Shown: one piece after another, positions 10,624 through 21,653 of the stretch
How positions within the stretch are numbered: position 1 is the first letter of the stretch
How the letters are laid out: every line of letters starts with the position of its first letter
Made by a program: the position numbers and the translations under genes
DNA from: Scalesia atractyloides
Taxonomy: Eukaryota > Streptophyta > Magnoliopsida > Asterales > Asteraceae
Length of the DNA stretch: 64,000 nt
Assembly: GCA_947069175.1 (NCBI GenBank)
Contig: CAMTDV010000027.1
Location: 40,499,369 to 40,563,368, forward strand
Direction: 5' to 3'
Notes under the pieces: generated by a model
Database searches by the model: none
Told to the model about the DNA's origin: nothing
Seen by the model: the letters and a program-made list of their open reading frames with translations, nothing else

Positions 10624-11313
10624 TCATTTGTCAGCATAACTCTTTTGATGACTTTGAGCCGCTAGAAGATTGTTTCGAATTTGAATGATTTTGTCGATTG
10701 TTTCTTGAATCAATTCAGGTCCGGTGATTTGCTCTTCGCCAATTTCCTGCGAACATACTGGAGATCGGCATTTACGACCATATAAAGCTTCGAAAGGAGC
10801 CATGCTGATACTTGGATGATAGCTATTGTTGTACGAAAACTCAACTAACGGTAGATGAGTGTCCCAATTCCCTTTGAAGTCTATGACACATGCTCGAAGC
10901 ATGTGTTCGAGGGTTTGGATGGTGCGCTCATATTGACCATCAGTCTGAGGGTGAAAGGTGGTACTAAGGTCTAAACGTGTACCCAAAGTAGTTTGTATGT
11001 CTCGCCATGTGCGTGAAGTGAAACGACCATCACGGTCTGAAATGATGCTTAATGGTACACCATGACGGCTTACGGTTTCGTTGATGTAGATACGAGCTAA
11101 CTTCTCGTTCTTGAAGTCCTCGCGAATCAGAATGAAGTGAGCTGATTTCGTGAGACGATCAATGATTACCCATATGGTGTCATACCCACTGGAGGTTCGA
11201 GGTAACCCGGTAATGAAGTCCATGGTTATGTTTTCCCACTTCCATACAGGTATTTCGGGTTGGACCAGAAGTCCTGAGAAAATATAGATAAGGTGGAACA
11301 GATGCATCACCAT
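10624..11313 (-). pseudogene. G2 integrase catalytic core
   Basis: The 229-residue frame contains all three core acids: ITMDFITGLP, IISDRDGRF and DGQYERT. The first dozen or so residues (MVMHLFHLIY...) come from a 50-base insertion at 11278-11327 that G1 lacks and that separates the core from the zinc-binding part. The frame ends at SYADK with the TGA shared with G1. Confidence 0.87.
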
Positions 11314-11327
11314 TCTTATGAAAATGA
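11278..11327. other. 50 bp insertion in G2 integrase
   Basis: The flanks align base for base with G1 (3433-3440 region), but these 50 bases have no counterpart there. There are no inverted ends or clear target duplication, so filler DNA from break repair is plausible. Confidence 0.8.
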
Positions 11328-11683
11328 AGGTCTTTGATGTTCAGCTTTTACTTTGGAGCATGTAAGGCACTTGGAAACAAAAGCAGGATATCCTTCTTCA
11401 TGCCAGGCCACCAGTAGGTGTATCTTAAGTCTTGATACGTATTATCGGCTCCTGGATGTACAAAGTATCATGTTTTGTGTGCCTCATTCATGAGGAAATC
11501 ACGAAGGTTATCGCGATCGGGAATCCAAATACGGTTTAAATAGTATAGAATACCATCGGATTTGGTTTCGATTTTGAGTTCAGCTCTACATGACAGCTCA
11601 TCGCGTACGTCATTTTCCGTTACAGAGATATGTTGAGCTGCCTGAATTTTAGATCTTTGATATCGGTTACAATTTGCGAACAT
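11328..11683 (-). pseudogene. G2 integrase zinc-binding region, broken
   Basis: The frame at 11468-11683 covers the linker and first part of the zinc-binding region (ENDVRDELSC, RIWIPDRDNLRDFL, EAHKT). A stop at 11468 falls inside the HHCC motif, where G1 reads TRYSVHPG. The rest of the motif continues out of frame to the 50-base insertion. Confidence 0.82.
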
Positions 11684-11764
11684 AGAAGACGAATAGAGTT
11701 CGCATAACCCTTTCGACTGAGTGCATCAGTCACCACGTTTGCCTTACCAGGGTGATACCGAATC

Positions 11765-12814
11765 TCAGTCGTAATCGTTAAGAAGTTCGACCCATCTTCG
11801 TTGCCTCATATTCAACTCTTTTTGATTGAAGATATGTTGGAGACTCTTGTGGTTAGTGTATATTTCACACTTGGTACCGTAGAGATAATGTCTCCATATT
11901 TTGAGAGCGAACACGATGGCTCCAAGTTCCAGGTCGTGGGTGGTGTAATTATTCTCATGTACTTTGAGTTGCCTAGAGGCATAAGCTATCACCTTTCCTC
12001 TTGGCATCACTACACAGCCTAAACCTTGCCCTGATGCGTCGCAAAAAACCACAAAGTCATCGCAACCCTCAGGGAGTGTAAGGATAGGTGCGTCACAAAT
12101 CTTTTGTTTCAAAATTTGGAAAGCCTCCTCTTGCTTGGGTCCCCAAATGAAAGGTTTTCCCTTGTGAGTCAAGGCCGTGAGCGGAACGGCGATACGAGAG
12201 AAATTGGCAATGAAGCGTCGATAATAACCAGCCAAGCCAAGAAATGACCTAACTTCAGTAGGGGTATGTGGCGCTTGCCATTCCTGTACTGCCTTGATTT
12301 TTGAAGGATCGACATGAATCCCTTTGTCATTAACGACATGGCCAAGAAATTGTACCTCTCTTAACCAGAATTCACATTTTGAGAACTTAGCGTAAAGCTT
12401 TTCAGTCCTTAAGAGTGTAAAAATGAGTCGAAGATGTCGCTCATGATCAGATTTTGACTTGGAGTAGATAAGGATATCGTCGATGAAGACTATGACAAAA
12501 CGGTCGAGATAGGGTTTGCATACCCTATTCATTAAATCCATAAAGACAGCGGGGGCGTTGGTTAACCCGAAAGGCATAACCATGAACTCGTAATCACCAT
12601 AACGAGTTCGAAAAGCAGTTTTTGGGATATCTTCTTCGCGCACCCTAAGCTGATGATAACCAGAACGAAGGTCGATTTTGGAAAAATAGGTGGCGCCTTG
12701 AAGTTGGTCTAGCAGGTCATCAATATGAGGCAAAGGATAGAGATTTTTAACGGTCAACTTGTTAAGTTCTCTATAGTAAATGCACATGCGAAACGTTCCA
12801 TCTTTCTTCTTCAC
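11765..12814 (-). pseudogene. G2 reverse transcriptase and RNase H
   Basis: The 349-residue frame runs from KKKDGTFRMCI through LRSGYHQLRVREEDIPKTAFRT, GLTNAPAVFMDL and FIDDILIYSKS into RNase H. Unlike G1 the SGYHQLR region is intact. Two changes hit conserved sites: CIDY is CIYY, and the RNase H YTDHKSL reads YTNHKSL, losing one of the metal-binding acids. A 2-base deletion at about 11765 truncates the frame before VVADALSR. Confidence 0.9.
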
Positions 12815-13798
12815 AAAAAGAACAGGTGCACCCTAAGACGACGAGCTAGGACGTATGAATCCTTTGTCAGTCAGCTCTTGCAGCTGACTGGCCAGCTCTT
12901 TCATTTCCGATGGGGCTAACCTATAAGGAGATTTTGCGACTGGTGTAGCGCCAGGCACTCAGATCGATGCGAAATTCGACTTCTCGCACAGGGGGAAGTC
13001 CTGAAACGTCATCGGGAAAAACTTGAGGAAATTCCTTCACGATCGGGATATCTTCGAGCTTCCTTTCTTTGCCTTCCTTCTTGATGATGTGAGCTAGAAA
13101 CGCGACGTAATCCTTGCGAAGATATCTTCGAGCTTGAAGGCATGACATAATTTGAATCCTTTCGAAGGAGTTTCTCCAAAGATACGTAGTGTCTGACCGT
13201 CAGCGAGAGGAATACGAATGAACTTTTCCTGGCATACAACCTCAGCGTGATGCTGGCTAAGCTAGTCCATACCGATGATAACATCGAAACTTCCCAATTT
13301 CATAGGAATGAGGTCAATGGAGAAGTCGTGATTACTTAGGGTAAGAGTGCAATCACGTACGATAGAATTTAACGAAATGGGTCCTCCACCAGCAACTTCC
13401 ACCGTGAACGATTCGGCGAGACTAACACGAGGTAGATCGAGAATAGATTCGAATTCTAAGGATACAAAGCTCTTATCCACGCCGGTATTGAATAATATGG
13501 ATGCATAACTACCATTTATGAGAAACGTACCATTGACCACGTTGTTGTCTGCCCTTTCTTGGTTGGCGTTGATATTGAAAGCCCTTCCTCTAGCAGGTGG
13601 ATGGGCTTGGTTTGCTTGGTTCACCGGGTTTGCTTGGGCTTGGGCATTGATGATGTTTACCAGGCGTGGGCAAGTATTTCTTAAGTGGTTTGGATCCCCA
13701 CAGTTAAAACAGGCTCTGATGGGTTGCATCATGGGATAGTTGGGTTGGCAGTAAGGTTGGGTCATGGGTTGTAAAGGTTGTTGGACTTGGCCCACCAT
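12815..13798 (-). pseudogene. G2 nucleocapsid and protease, broken
   Basis: The frame at 13262-13798 has the knuckle CFNCGDPNHLRNTC and then the retropepsin region. The catalytic motif reads LFNTGVDKSF, so the active-site Asp (DTG in G1) is lost. It stops at IIGMD where a Trp codon has become TAG. The frame at 12921-13148 continues to the RT fingers, with a frameshift near 12957. The region up to 12815 has a further stop within the SSPWGAP motif. Confidence 0.87.
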
Positions 13799-14072
13799 CT
13801 GGTTTTTTGTTTGGGTTGGAGGCTGATTGCGGTTTGATCGCTGAAGTGTACGGCAGGTTTGGATAGTGTGACATGCACGGCCACAACTTGTGCAATGTTG
13901 GCAAGGGTTCTAAGGAGGGTGATGGTATTGGCAACGGTTACACTTTGGGTGTGGGCCAGTGTATGGCCTTTTGAATGGTGCGGCTGGAGGGGCAACTTGG
14001 GCGATTGGAGCAGCAGTGATGGGAGGGTTGGTTTGGGTGACGACGAAGTTTTTGCCATTTCGCTTCCTCTTA

Positions 14073-14874
14073 CTAGCAAACTTTGAGGAGGAACCAGATG
14101 GGGTTGGAGTTGGGGTCAATAGTTGTTCTCTTCTTCTCATCTTTAAAATCTCCATTACCAATGCGATTTTCCGTAAGTTCCGTAGCTAATTCCATTGCGG
14201 CTTCGAGTGTTGCGGGAGAGGTGCTTAAAACCGAATCTTGGATTTTCGAGGGGAGGCCTCGAATATAGTGCTCGATTAAGCGGTATAATGGGGTGAACAG
14301 ATTGGGAACCATCTGGTTCAATTCAAGAAACCTGTTGTTGTAGGAGGTGTGATCCCCTTCCTTTTGCTTTAGAGAGTAGAATTCATCTTCAAGCTTCTTG
14401 ATCTCGCTCCTAGGACAGAAACGCCTTGTTTCCCTCAATTCCTCCCATGATAAGGCCATGGCATCTTCCACACCTCGCTTGCCCTTTTTCCATGTTCCAC
14501 CAGGTAAGGGCCACCCCAAACAAACGTCCAGTAGCGTAACGTACCTTGCGATCCTCAGGACAGTCGCAATTGAGGAAGGTGTTTTCCATCTCCTCAAACC
14601 AATGGAGGAGAGCGGTGACACCTTCAGTCCCTTCATATTTTGGGGGATCGCAGGACTTGAAGTGTTTGTAGGTGCATTTAGTGGTTTTGGGAGGAGGGTT
14701 GGTGACGTTTTGGTCTTCTTGGTTCGAAGGGTTGATGGGATTTGCGATGAGAGCTTGTTGAACTTGTAACACGATGTCCAGGAAGTACTACGACCATTTG
14801 TTGAGCAATTTGTGTGGCCAAGCGTTCGCTCACTTTCCTGAACTTTTACCTCCTCGTAAGTGTCTAGCAGACAT
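14073..14874 (-). pseudogene. G2 gag (capsid region), broken
   Basis: The likely start is the ATG at 14872-14874 (MSARHLRGGK). A stop follows soon after, and the capsid block resumes at 14410-14772 (CTYKHFKSCDPPKYEGTEG, WFEEMENTFLNCDC, ALTWWNMEKG). A frameshift near 14485 moves it to the frame with ALSWEELRE, FCPRSEIKKLEDEFYSLKQ and LYRLIEHYIRGLP. Unlike G1, G2 keeps the 38 bases around 14255-14292. It also has a small deletion in the RE(IM)TRRFC region relative to G1. Confidence 0.85.
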
Positions 14875-15649
14875 CTACAGGAATATATGTAGGGAGATTG
14901 TGAGTTTGAGAATTTTCTAGGTGTCATGTGTCGTAAAAAATGAAACAACATTTATAAATAACTGAAATTAACTTAACTACATCCATAGGATATCTTTGGC
15001 TTGCTCATGTTTGGGCCTACTATTGGGCTTTCTAGAGTTCACATTGGTGTCGGCTGGTTAACAGTTGCATCACTCGAATGAAAATCGTAATACATGATTA
15101 CGAGATGTAAGGTCGGAGGGTGTCTAGGTGTAGACACAATGACAACTCAAAGTGGGGTTAGTTCACACGACATTTGGTATAGCATGCTTTGGCCTAATAG
15201 GTCCTTCGTACTCTCATCGTTAGTCCCCAGGTAGGCAAACTAGTCATTTATTTTGGATTTATACGAATGCCAAGCCTAGACAGGACGTTCCGACTACCGG
15301 TACTCGTACCCTTCCAGTTACTACATGCCCGCCATGAAAACTCACTTTGATGTGATTTGAAAATTATGAAAACATTGCAAAAATCTTTGAAAAGAATTCA
15401 TGGAAATTGTGAAATCGTGTGGTGTGTGCTTTCATAGATATGATACGTTATGAGGATATGAACTATGATGAGCATTGCATATTAACATGTACTTGTGAGA
15501 GTGCTTGCATAATGTTGTGTGTGAAAATAAACATGAAACATATAAACATCATGAATTTTGCATGTAACACATAAACAATTAAAAATCTAATCAACTATAG
15601 TATAGGCTCTAATGGTCTAATAACCTATCCTATATCCCTATAGTCACAA
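14875..15649 (-). other. G2 5' leader (untranslated)
   Basis: No gene is seen. It is homologous to the G1 leader but shorter around 15017-15035. The conserved inverted repeat is at 15299-15310, with a one-base change in the loop only. Confidence 0.75.
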
Positions 15650-15661
15650 GCTCTGATACCA
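15650..15661 (-). promoter_or_regulatory. Primer binding site of G2
   Basis: TGGTATCAGAGC on the minus strand, three bases after the LTR end, complementary to initiator tRNA-Met. Confidence 0.92.
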
Positions 15662-16673
15662 ATCTGTCACACCCCAAACCGCATCAGAATAAAAGTCGGG
15701 GCATGATTGGGTTATCACCAAAGCTCATGATATTTACTAACAAGTTTCATATTTGTTAAATTCAAATTAAATTCAAATATCCAACACAAAATTTCATACA
15801 AGCACAAACGATAAAACAAATTGTTCCAATGAAATAACTTGATTACTCTTCTAGGGCCATCCTAGGTGTTTCTTTCCTCAACTTGATCACCTATATCATG
15901 CGTAAACAGAAGAAATTTGGGTCAACAAAAGTTGGCGAGTGAATCTTGATAAAACATTTAAGTAAATGAATTTTATTGTTGTTTAAATAAGATTGTGCAT
16001 AAATCACATGTGAACAAGTGTATATATGTAACGAATCACAAACCACCTTGTATGAACATATGACATAATGGATGATGTATGTGAGATTAAGGCTCAATCA
16101 AACGGAGCCGATCTAATGAGGCACCTGATCCTCAACCCGTATCTCACGAGGAACTGATGGGCCTAATGAAATGATAAAATATATCCACATATAAACCACA
16201 TAACAAACAATACACATTTGGTCACGAAATGATGTAAGCACAAGCGTTAAATAAAATAAAGAAATGGTACGACACATGATACACCCCAAAACGTGATTAA
16301 AACGGGGAATTTGTAGAGATTCATTCACAGTGGGTGCGTATTCTTGATTGAGGATGAGAGCGTACGAGTTGGGAGTTTAACGGATGAAAGAGTACTAACC
16401 TAGAATAACAAAGCGATAACTCAATAAATAAATAAACAAATTAACTTTTTGGTTAAAAGCCTTTGTTTTGATTTTTAAGTTATTTTTGTGGTTTTTATTG
16501 GTATTTTTAACCCTTTTAAATTATATATTTTTAAGCAACTTTTATTGATTTTTAGTTTAAAAATTAATATAAATCCATAAATTAAGAATAAAATAAAATA
16601 GGAAATAAAAAGCTAAAAACTTGTCAGTCTGACAAGGGGTTGTCAGACCGGTCGAACATTGTGATTTGCATGC

Positions 16674-17084
16674 GTGTGGTGAGACTCGAACCCGTGACCT
16701 CCCGGTTGCGTGCACGCAGCTCTTCCAACTAAGCTACGTGTCTAACCCGACATATTCTGGATTTTAATTATTCTTATACACACATTAAGTTATCTCATAA
16801 TTTAATTTTAATTAAAAAGATTCAACAGAGTTGAACCGGTGTGTGATATGGGTCTCGAACATGTGACCCTGAATGTGGTTTGCACCCAGCCCAACCAACC
16901 GGGTTGCGTGTCTGACCCGATATAAACTGGTTTTTAATTGTTCTTATAGCCATACAGATTTAATTTAGAATAATTAAGAAAAAGTTTTTCAAATGATTAA
17001 ACCGGTGTGGAAGTTGGGTCTCGAACTCGGGACCTTATGTTTAAAGTGCACCCAGCCCATCCACTGGGTTGGGTGTCTAACTCG
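16674..17084 (-). other. Tandem tRNA-like modules, 3 copies (LTR3)
   Basis: Modules lie at about 16674-16750, 16840-16920 and 17003-17084 on the minus strand. The first has GGTTCGAGTCTC as B box and GTAGCTTAGTTGG as A box. The second has lost part of its B box (a CATG change at 16860-16863). Confidence 0.68.
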
Positions 17085-17398
17085 TTTGAAAATATATTTT
17101 TTATTATTATTATGCTAATCCGTTAGCGGCTAGTTCATCTTCTCTGACCAAAACGGTTTCAGATCAGAATCTGACATGCTCTAAATTATTATGCATTCTA
17201 GTAGTATATTATGAATATAAAAGAAGGAGAGTTTCATACCACCGAGGTAGCTAGATCGTGGCTTGCCTTTACCGACGGTTAAATTCCGGCGAATTAAAAC
17301 TGGTGCCCCGGCGAGACAGAGAAATGGGTTTTAGCAGGGTGATTTTTGGGGTAAAAAAATGGAAGGAGAGGGCGAGTTTCTTTGTAGGAAAATGTCCG

Positions 17399-17408
17399 GT
17401 ATTTATAG
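17399..17408 (-). promoter_or_regulatory. TATA box of LTR3
   Basis: CTATAAATAC on the minus strand. As the 5' LTR of G2 this is the promoter that would drive G2 transcription. Confidence 0.7.
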
Positions 17409-17636
17409 ATCGATAGGTAAGCTTTGATTTCGGTTCATTTGGCCAGAAATTTTGATTGATTACATACCATTTTTCTTTGATTGAGATGATTGGAAGAATC
17501 ACGCGTATCGACAGCTTGCATCTTCCAAAAAATACAGAATCGGACGAAATCCGCGGGTTTTGGCTGATTTGAATTTTGCAGACAAAACACGGAAATATAT
17601 ATATATGTATAAGATGATTTTATGAATTTAACAAAA

Positions 17637-17715
17637 GATGCGTGTGTCCTAGTGGTGTTGGTGATGCCTGTTAACCCGGGGAACCCGGGTTCGATCCCGG
17701 TTCGCCTCTTTTATT
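17637..17715 (+). other. Opposed tRNA-like module (LTR3)
   Basis: The best of the three copies: GTCCTAGTGGTGTTGGTGAT leads to the B box GGGTTCGATCCCGG and then CGCCTCTTTTA. It resembles the D-arm and T-arm of tRNAs of the TCTAGTGG type. Confidence 0.63.
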
Positions 17716-18019
17716 TGTTTTAATTATTTAATGATCAATCAATTACTAATTATATGTATATTTAATATTTAATTGATTATTTATTTTATTAAGATTATTC
17801 TAAACCTTTGTTATTTTTATTAAATTGATTAATTATTGTTTCATGAAAATTATCTTAAACTTATTAACCTTTATTTTAGATGCGTTTTAAATACATAAAA
17901 ATTATATATACTTGAACGACGCAATTAAATATTCTTTTATTGAAACAAAAGGAGCGGGTTTTCGAAACCCGATTTACACGTAGGTTACAACGAACCTCCG
18001 TTGGGGTCTTGGGCATTTC

Positions 18020-18721
18020 CTAATTCATGATAGCTTCAATTTTGGCGGGATCCACTTGGATGCCATGCTCACTTACAACATGTCCAAGGAATTGGACTTC
18101 TCTAAGCCAAAATTCGCATTTCGAGAACTTTGCATAAAGTTTCTCCTGCCTTAATAATTCTAGGATGCACCGAAGATGTTTCTCGTGATCAACTTGATTA
18201 CGAGAATAGATAAGTATGTCGTCTATGAAGACAATGACAAACTTATCCAAATATGGTTTGCAGACTCTATTCATGAGATCCATGAATGCTGCAGGTGCAT
18301 TCGTGAGCCCAAAAGGCATCACAAAAAATTCAAAATGACCATAGCGGGTCCTGAAGGCTGTCATAGGAACATCTTCACTCCTAACCTTAAGTTGATGATA
18401 TCCTGATCTCAAATCTATCTTAGAAAAGTAACTAGCCCCTTGAAGTTGGTCGAATAAATCATCGATCCTGGGTAGAGGATATCTATTCTTAATTGTTAAC
18501 TTGTTCAGCTCTCGGTAATCGATGCACATTCGCATCGAACCGTCTTTCTTCTTTACAAAGAGTATAGGAGCTCCCCAAGGCGAGGAACTAGGCTGAATAA
18601 AGCCTTTCTCTAAGAGTTCGTCTAGCTGCGTCCTTAATTCCTTCATCTCTGTTGGTGCTAGCCTATATGGAGCTCTAGCTACGGGTGCTGATCCTGGTAT
18701 AATATCAATCTTGAACCCCAC
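18020..18721 (-). pseudogene. G3 reverse transcriptase, truncated
   Basis: The 233-residue frame has the RT fingers and palm: RAPYRLAPTEMKEL, GFIQPSSSPWGAPILFVKKKDG, CIDYRELNKLTIKNRYPLPRIDD, LRSGYHQLKVRSEDVPMTAFRTRYG, and the catalytic FIDDILIYS. Wording is chromovirus-like. A TAG follows IEAIMN where the family has Trp. The codons on to 17990 (EMPKTPTEVR) are still readable up to the insertion point. Confidence 0.9.
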
Positions 18722-19310
18722 TTGCCTGTCGAGAGGTAGGCCTGGTAATCTTCTGGGAATACATCGGGATATTCTGAGATAACTGGTAAGTCCCCCATGT
18801 TTGGCTTAGGCTCATTGATGGTTACTTGTGCCATGTAGATAACACAGCCTCTTCTCAAACACTTGGATGCCTTAAATAACGACACCTTGTCTAGCAATCC
18901 ATAATGTGAGTCTCCAGGGATGGTGATCATTTCACCAGATGGCGTTTTAATTTCGATGAGCTTTTTATCGCAGGCAATGCGGGCCTGGTTATCGGACAAC
19001 CAATCCATGCCTAAGACTACATCGAACCTCGCCAATTCATTGGCAGTAGAGAGATAAGGATGGAATGATTTTTAATTGATATAGAGCATCCATCAAGAAT
19101 GGAAGAAGCAGTTTCTAAGGTTCCATCGGCAAGTTCTATCTCATAAATTTTATCTAGAGTTCTTATGGGCAAATTTAATAGTTTACTAAACTTATGATCA
19201 ACAAATGATTTATCCGCACCCAAATCGAAAAGAACTCTAGCATAGATATTGTTAATGAGGAATGTACCTGTTATGACATTGTCGTCATTAACAGCCTCTC
19301 TTGCAGTTAT
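18679..19310 (-). pseudogene. G3 protease, broken
   Basis: Two frames cover the retropepsin. In 19017-19223 the motif reads LFDLGADKSF, so the D(T/S)G triad is altered. In 18679-19035 there is VVLGMDWLSDNQARI and the run-up to RT (PVISEYPDVFPED). A frameshift near 19025 separates the frames, and another near 18740 separates the protease from RT. Confidence 0.82.
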
Positions 19311-20472
19311 TTGAAAGGCACGAGCATTCCCCTTCTTGGCCTCTCCAGGCTTTGCGTTATTATTCTTAAGAAGCTTAGGGCAGTTAGTCTTTATACGCCC
19401 TTTTTTATTCCAGATGTAGCAAACAACATCCTTAAGATCTTTAAATCTAGGGTCTTATGCCCTCTCCTTTTACAAATACCACAAGGTCGAGCTTGTGAAT
19501 CAGAATTACATTGTCCCCAGTGTCTGCGGTTGCAAGTCTTGCAAATTGGCATTACAGCCGACTTGCCTTGGTTCCCTTTGAACCCAAATCTCCCTTTATT
19601 TTTCTTATTAAACTTATGGGGGTTGTCATCTTCCTCTTTCTTTTCCAGTCAGTTTCAGACTTAACTGACTTTTGTCTCACTAGATCAAGGGTGAGAGAGA
19701 GAGAGATAGGTCAACAGCTGACCTGTAGGTAGTAGGCTGAGCAGCCTTTACCATGCCCTTTATCTCGGGCGCTAACCCATTAATAAAATGCGTAATGCGT
19801 TTGCGCTCTGGGGTAATTAAATAGGAAACTAACCTAGATAGGGAACTAAAATCGGAAACATATTTCCAACAATCTAGGTTCTTCATAGAAAGAGACAAGA
19901 AGTCGGTCTCTAATTTCTCCACTTCATGAGATGGGCAGTAAGTTTCTTTAATAAGGTCCACAAACTTGGACCATCCCAGATTATACAGGTACACTTTACT
20001 TACAGACTGAATCATGGCTTTCCACCATATTAGGGCATCGCCTTTAAAGGATTGTGATATATACTTGACCACATCCTTATCAGCACAGCTGCTGATGTCT
20101 ACAATGGTCTCCATCTCGTCCAGCCACTTTAGGGCTTCTACAGCTCCTTTTCCCCATTAAAATCTCGGGGCTTACAGGAGATGAAGTATTTGTAGGTACA
20201 CCCGTCTTTAGTAGAACGGGACCTATCAGCAAAGTCTACTTTCCTTGGTTCACTCTTCGCATTTGAAGAGTGAACAGAGCTCTCTTTACGAGCTGAGGAT
20301 GGGGTAACTGACAATGGTCTAGAGCGAGCAGCACTCGACTCTCTTAGTTTTTTTATGGCCTTACAGCCGCATTAATGCGTGCTTGGAAATCATTATGATT
20401 AATATTTTTATTTTCGGCATTACTGGGTTCAACTTCCCGCTGGCTATTTTATGCCTCATTAGAATTAGCCAT
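19311..20472 (-). pseudogene. G3 gag, broken
   Basis: The likely start is ATG at 20470-20472 (MANSNEA). The capsid block is at 19680-20114: DALIWWKAMIQ, CPSHEVEKLETDFLSL, ITHFINGLAPEIKG. Around 19480-19560 the minus strand encodes a knuckle-like CKTCNRRHWGQC and a second CGICKRRGH. Several stops and frameshifts interrupt it. The plus-strand frames over this stretch are shadows. Confidence 0.8.
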
Positions 20473-20740
20473 TCTTCAAAGCTTTGGTTCTATATACCAA
20501 ATAAAATTTCTCTTAGCCATGATATAATAACCATATCGGCTTTTAAACATTGGATATAAGAAAATCCATTGCCTATACTAAGTGTGAATAATATCACAAC
20601 TCTTAGGCTTAATATAACTATATTTGGCCTAGGTCTTAATAGGACCAGCATAGGCAAATTACAATCTGAACATAGTCCATTTATTACTAGACAGGGGATC
20701 GCAATGTCACAACTGTCATTGTCATATTTGACAATTTTAT

Positions 20741-20855
20741 AGCACATAGGCTTGTCACAAAGGACATCAAATATGGCACATAGGTCTGTCACTAATGGAC
20801 ATAAGATTATGGCACATAGGCCTGTCACCAATGGACATAAAATAGGGCACATAGG
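20741..20855. repeat. About 35 bp tandem repeat, 3.3 copies (G3 leader)
   Basis: Units start at about 20741, 20775, 20811 and 20846. Each has GCACATAGG followed by CTGTCAC and GGACAT with small differences. Confidence 0.8.
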
Positions 20856-20860
20856 AACTA

Positions 20861-21230
20861 CATCACGAATGAATTTTTATTTATCATCGCACTGATGATA
20901 TTAGCGGGAACCAATTGATCACATAGGCTATATAAAATTAATCATAACTCGAAAGGGTAATACATCACTAATGAATGTTTTATTCATCACCGCACTGGTG
21001 ATATTCGCCGGGATCAAATAGATCACTTGGGCTATATAAAATTAATCATAACCCGAATGGGTAATACATCACTAATGGATGTTTTATTCATCACCGCACT
21101 GGTGATATTTAGCCGGGATCAAACAGATCACAAGGGCTATATAAAATACATCTTTGATGGATGTTTTATTTATCATCGCACTGATGATATTTAGCCGGGA
21201 TCAAACAGATCACAAGGGTTATATAAGGTT
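20861..21230. repeat. 82-104 bp tandem repeat, 4 copies, each with a hairpin (G3 leader)
   Basis: Units start at about 20861, 20963, 21067 and 21149. The last two lack about 22 bases. Every unit has an inverted repeat with loop GCACT: ATCATC/GATGAT at 20883-20899 and 21172-21188, ATCACC/GGTGAT at 20986-21002 and 21090-21106. The stem base change is compensated on the other arm, and the loop never changes. Confidence 0.9.
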
Positions 21231-21653
21231 AGGACATAGTCCATTACCAGAAGGCTAGTGTGTTCCTCAAGTCATACAACCATGAGTATGAAAATTCTCA
21301 ATGTTAACATAAGAGTACCTTAATGATTAATTAATGGTCTCGGTCACCTTCGACCTTAACGACCTTGGAGGTTTGGACCTAGTCCCTTACCCCTGAATAG
21401 AAGGATAACTTCCCTTAACTATCCTGATAGAAGACCCCTTCGTACTTAACTATCATTTCTTGGCCAATGTGTGGTCTACGCCACTTGGCATAATTAAATA
21501 TATTAAGGCCATTTGGAATTATATAGCAGAGCATAAATTTCGAATAAAATCGAGGCGCTCGTTTTCAAAAGGATGAATTACATATTATATAATTCCAAAA
21601 GTACTTCATTAAATTCCGATTAGAAATTACAATACTAGAAAATGAAATAAACT

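Larger units (their letters stand above)
1..17989 (-). mobile_element. G1/G2: tandem Ty3/gypsy array, LTR-internal-LTR-internal-LTR
   Basis: Three near-identical LTRs (1-2290 partial, 7781-10133, 15665-17989) separate two gypsy internal regions in the same minus orientation, so the middle LTR serves as 5' LTR of G1 and 3' LTR of G2. LTR ends are TGTCACACCCC and GGTTACA on the plus strand. Initiator-Met primer sites lie just left of 7781 and 15665, and polypurine tracts lie just right of 2290 and 10133. Domain order read on the minus strand is gag, protease, RT, RNase H, integrase, chromodomain, which is the chromovirus order (Tekay/Del-like by wording). The right end abuts the RT gene of G3, so the array is a later insertion. 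The left end is outside the window, so the target duplication cannot be checked. Confidence 0.93.
15665..17989 (-). repeat. LTR3 (5' LTR of G2)
   Basis: A complete LTR of 2325 bp. The right end TAGGTTACA at 17981-17989 abuts G3 RT codons, so the 5 bases ACGAA at 17990-17994 are the expected target duplication. The TATA box is at 17399-17408, and the AT run is only about 13 bp. Tandem tRNA-like modules lie at about 16674-17084 and the opposed one at about 17637-17715. Confidence 0.94.
20473..21640 (-). other. G3 leader between the extra ORF and gag (repeat-rich)
   Basis: There is no convincing gene. The 120-codon frame at 20490-20852 translates a tandem repeat (CPLVTGLCAI-type units) and is probably not a gene. 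The stretch holds two tandem repeat families, listed separately, and then plain AT-rich sequence at 21240-21640. Confidence 0.7.

Noticed and set aside
20490..20852. 120-codon Cys/Leu-rich frame in the G3 leader
   Set aside because: It follows a 35 bp tandem repeat and lies where gag leader is expected. Best explained as a repeat translation.
20861..21230. CRISPR array
   Set aside because: Repeats are adjacent 82-104 bp units without unique spacers, in a plant retroelement.
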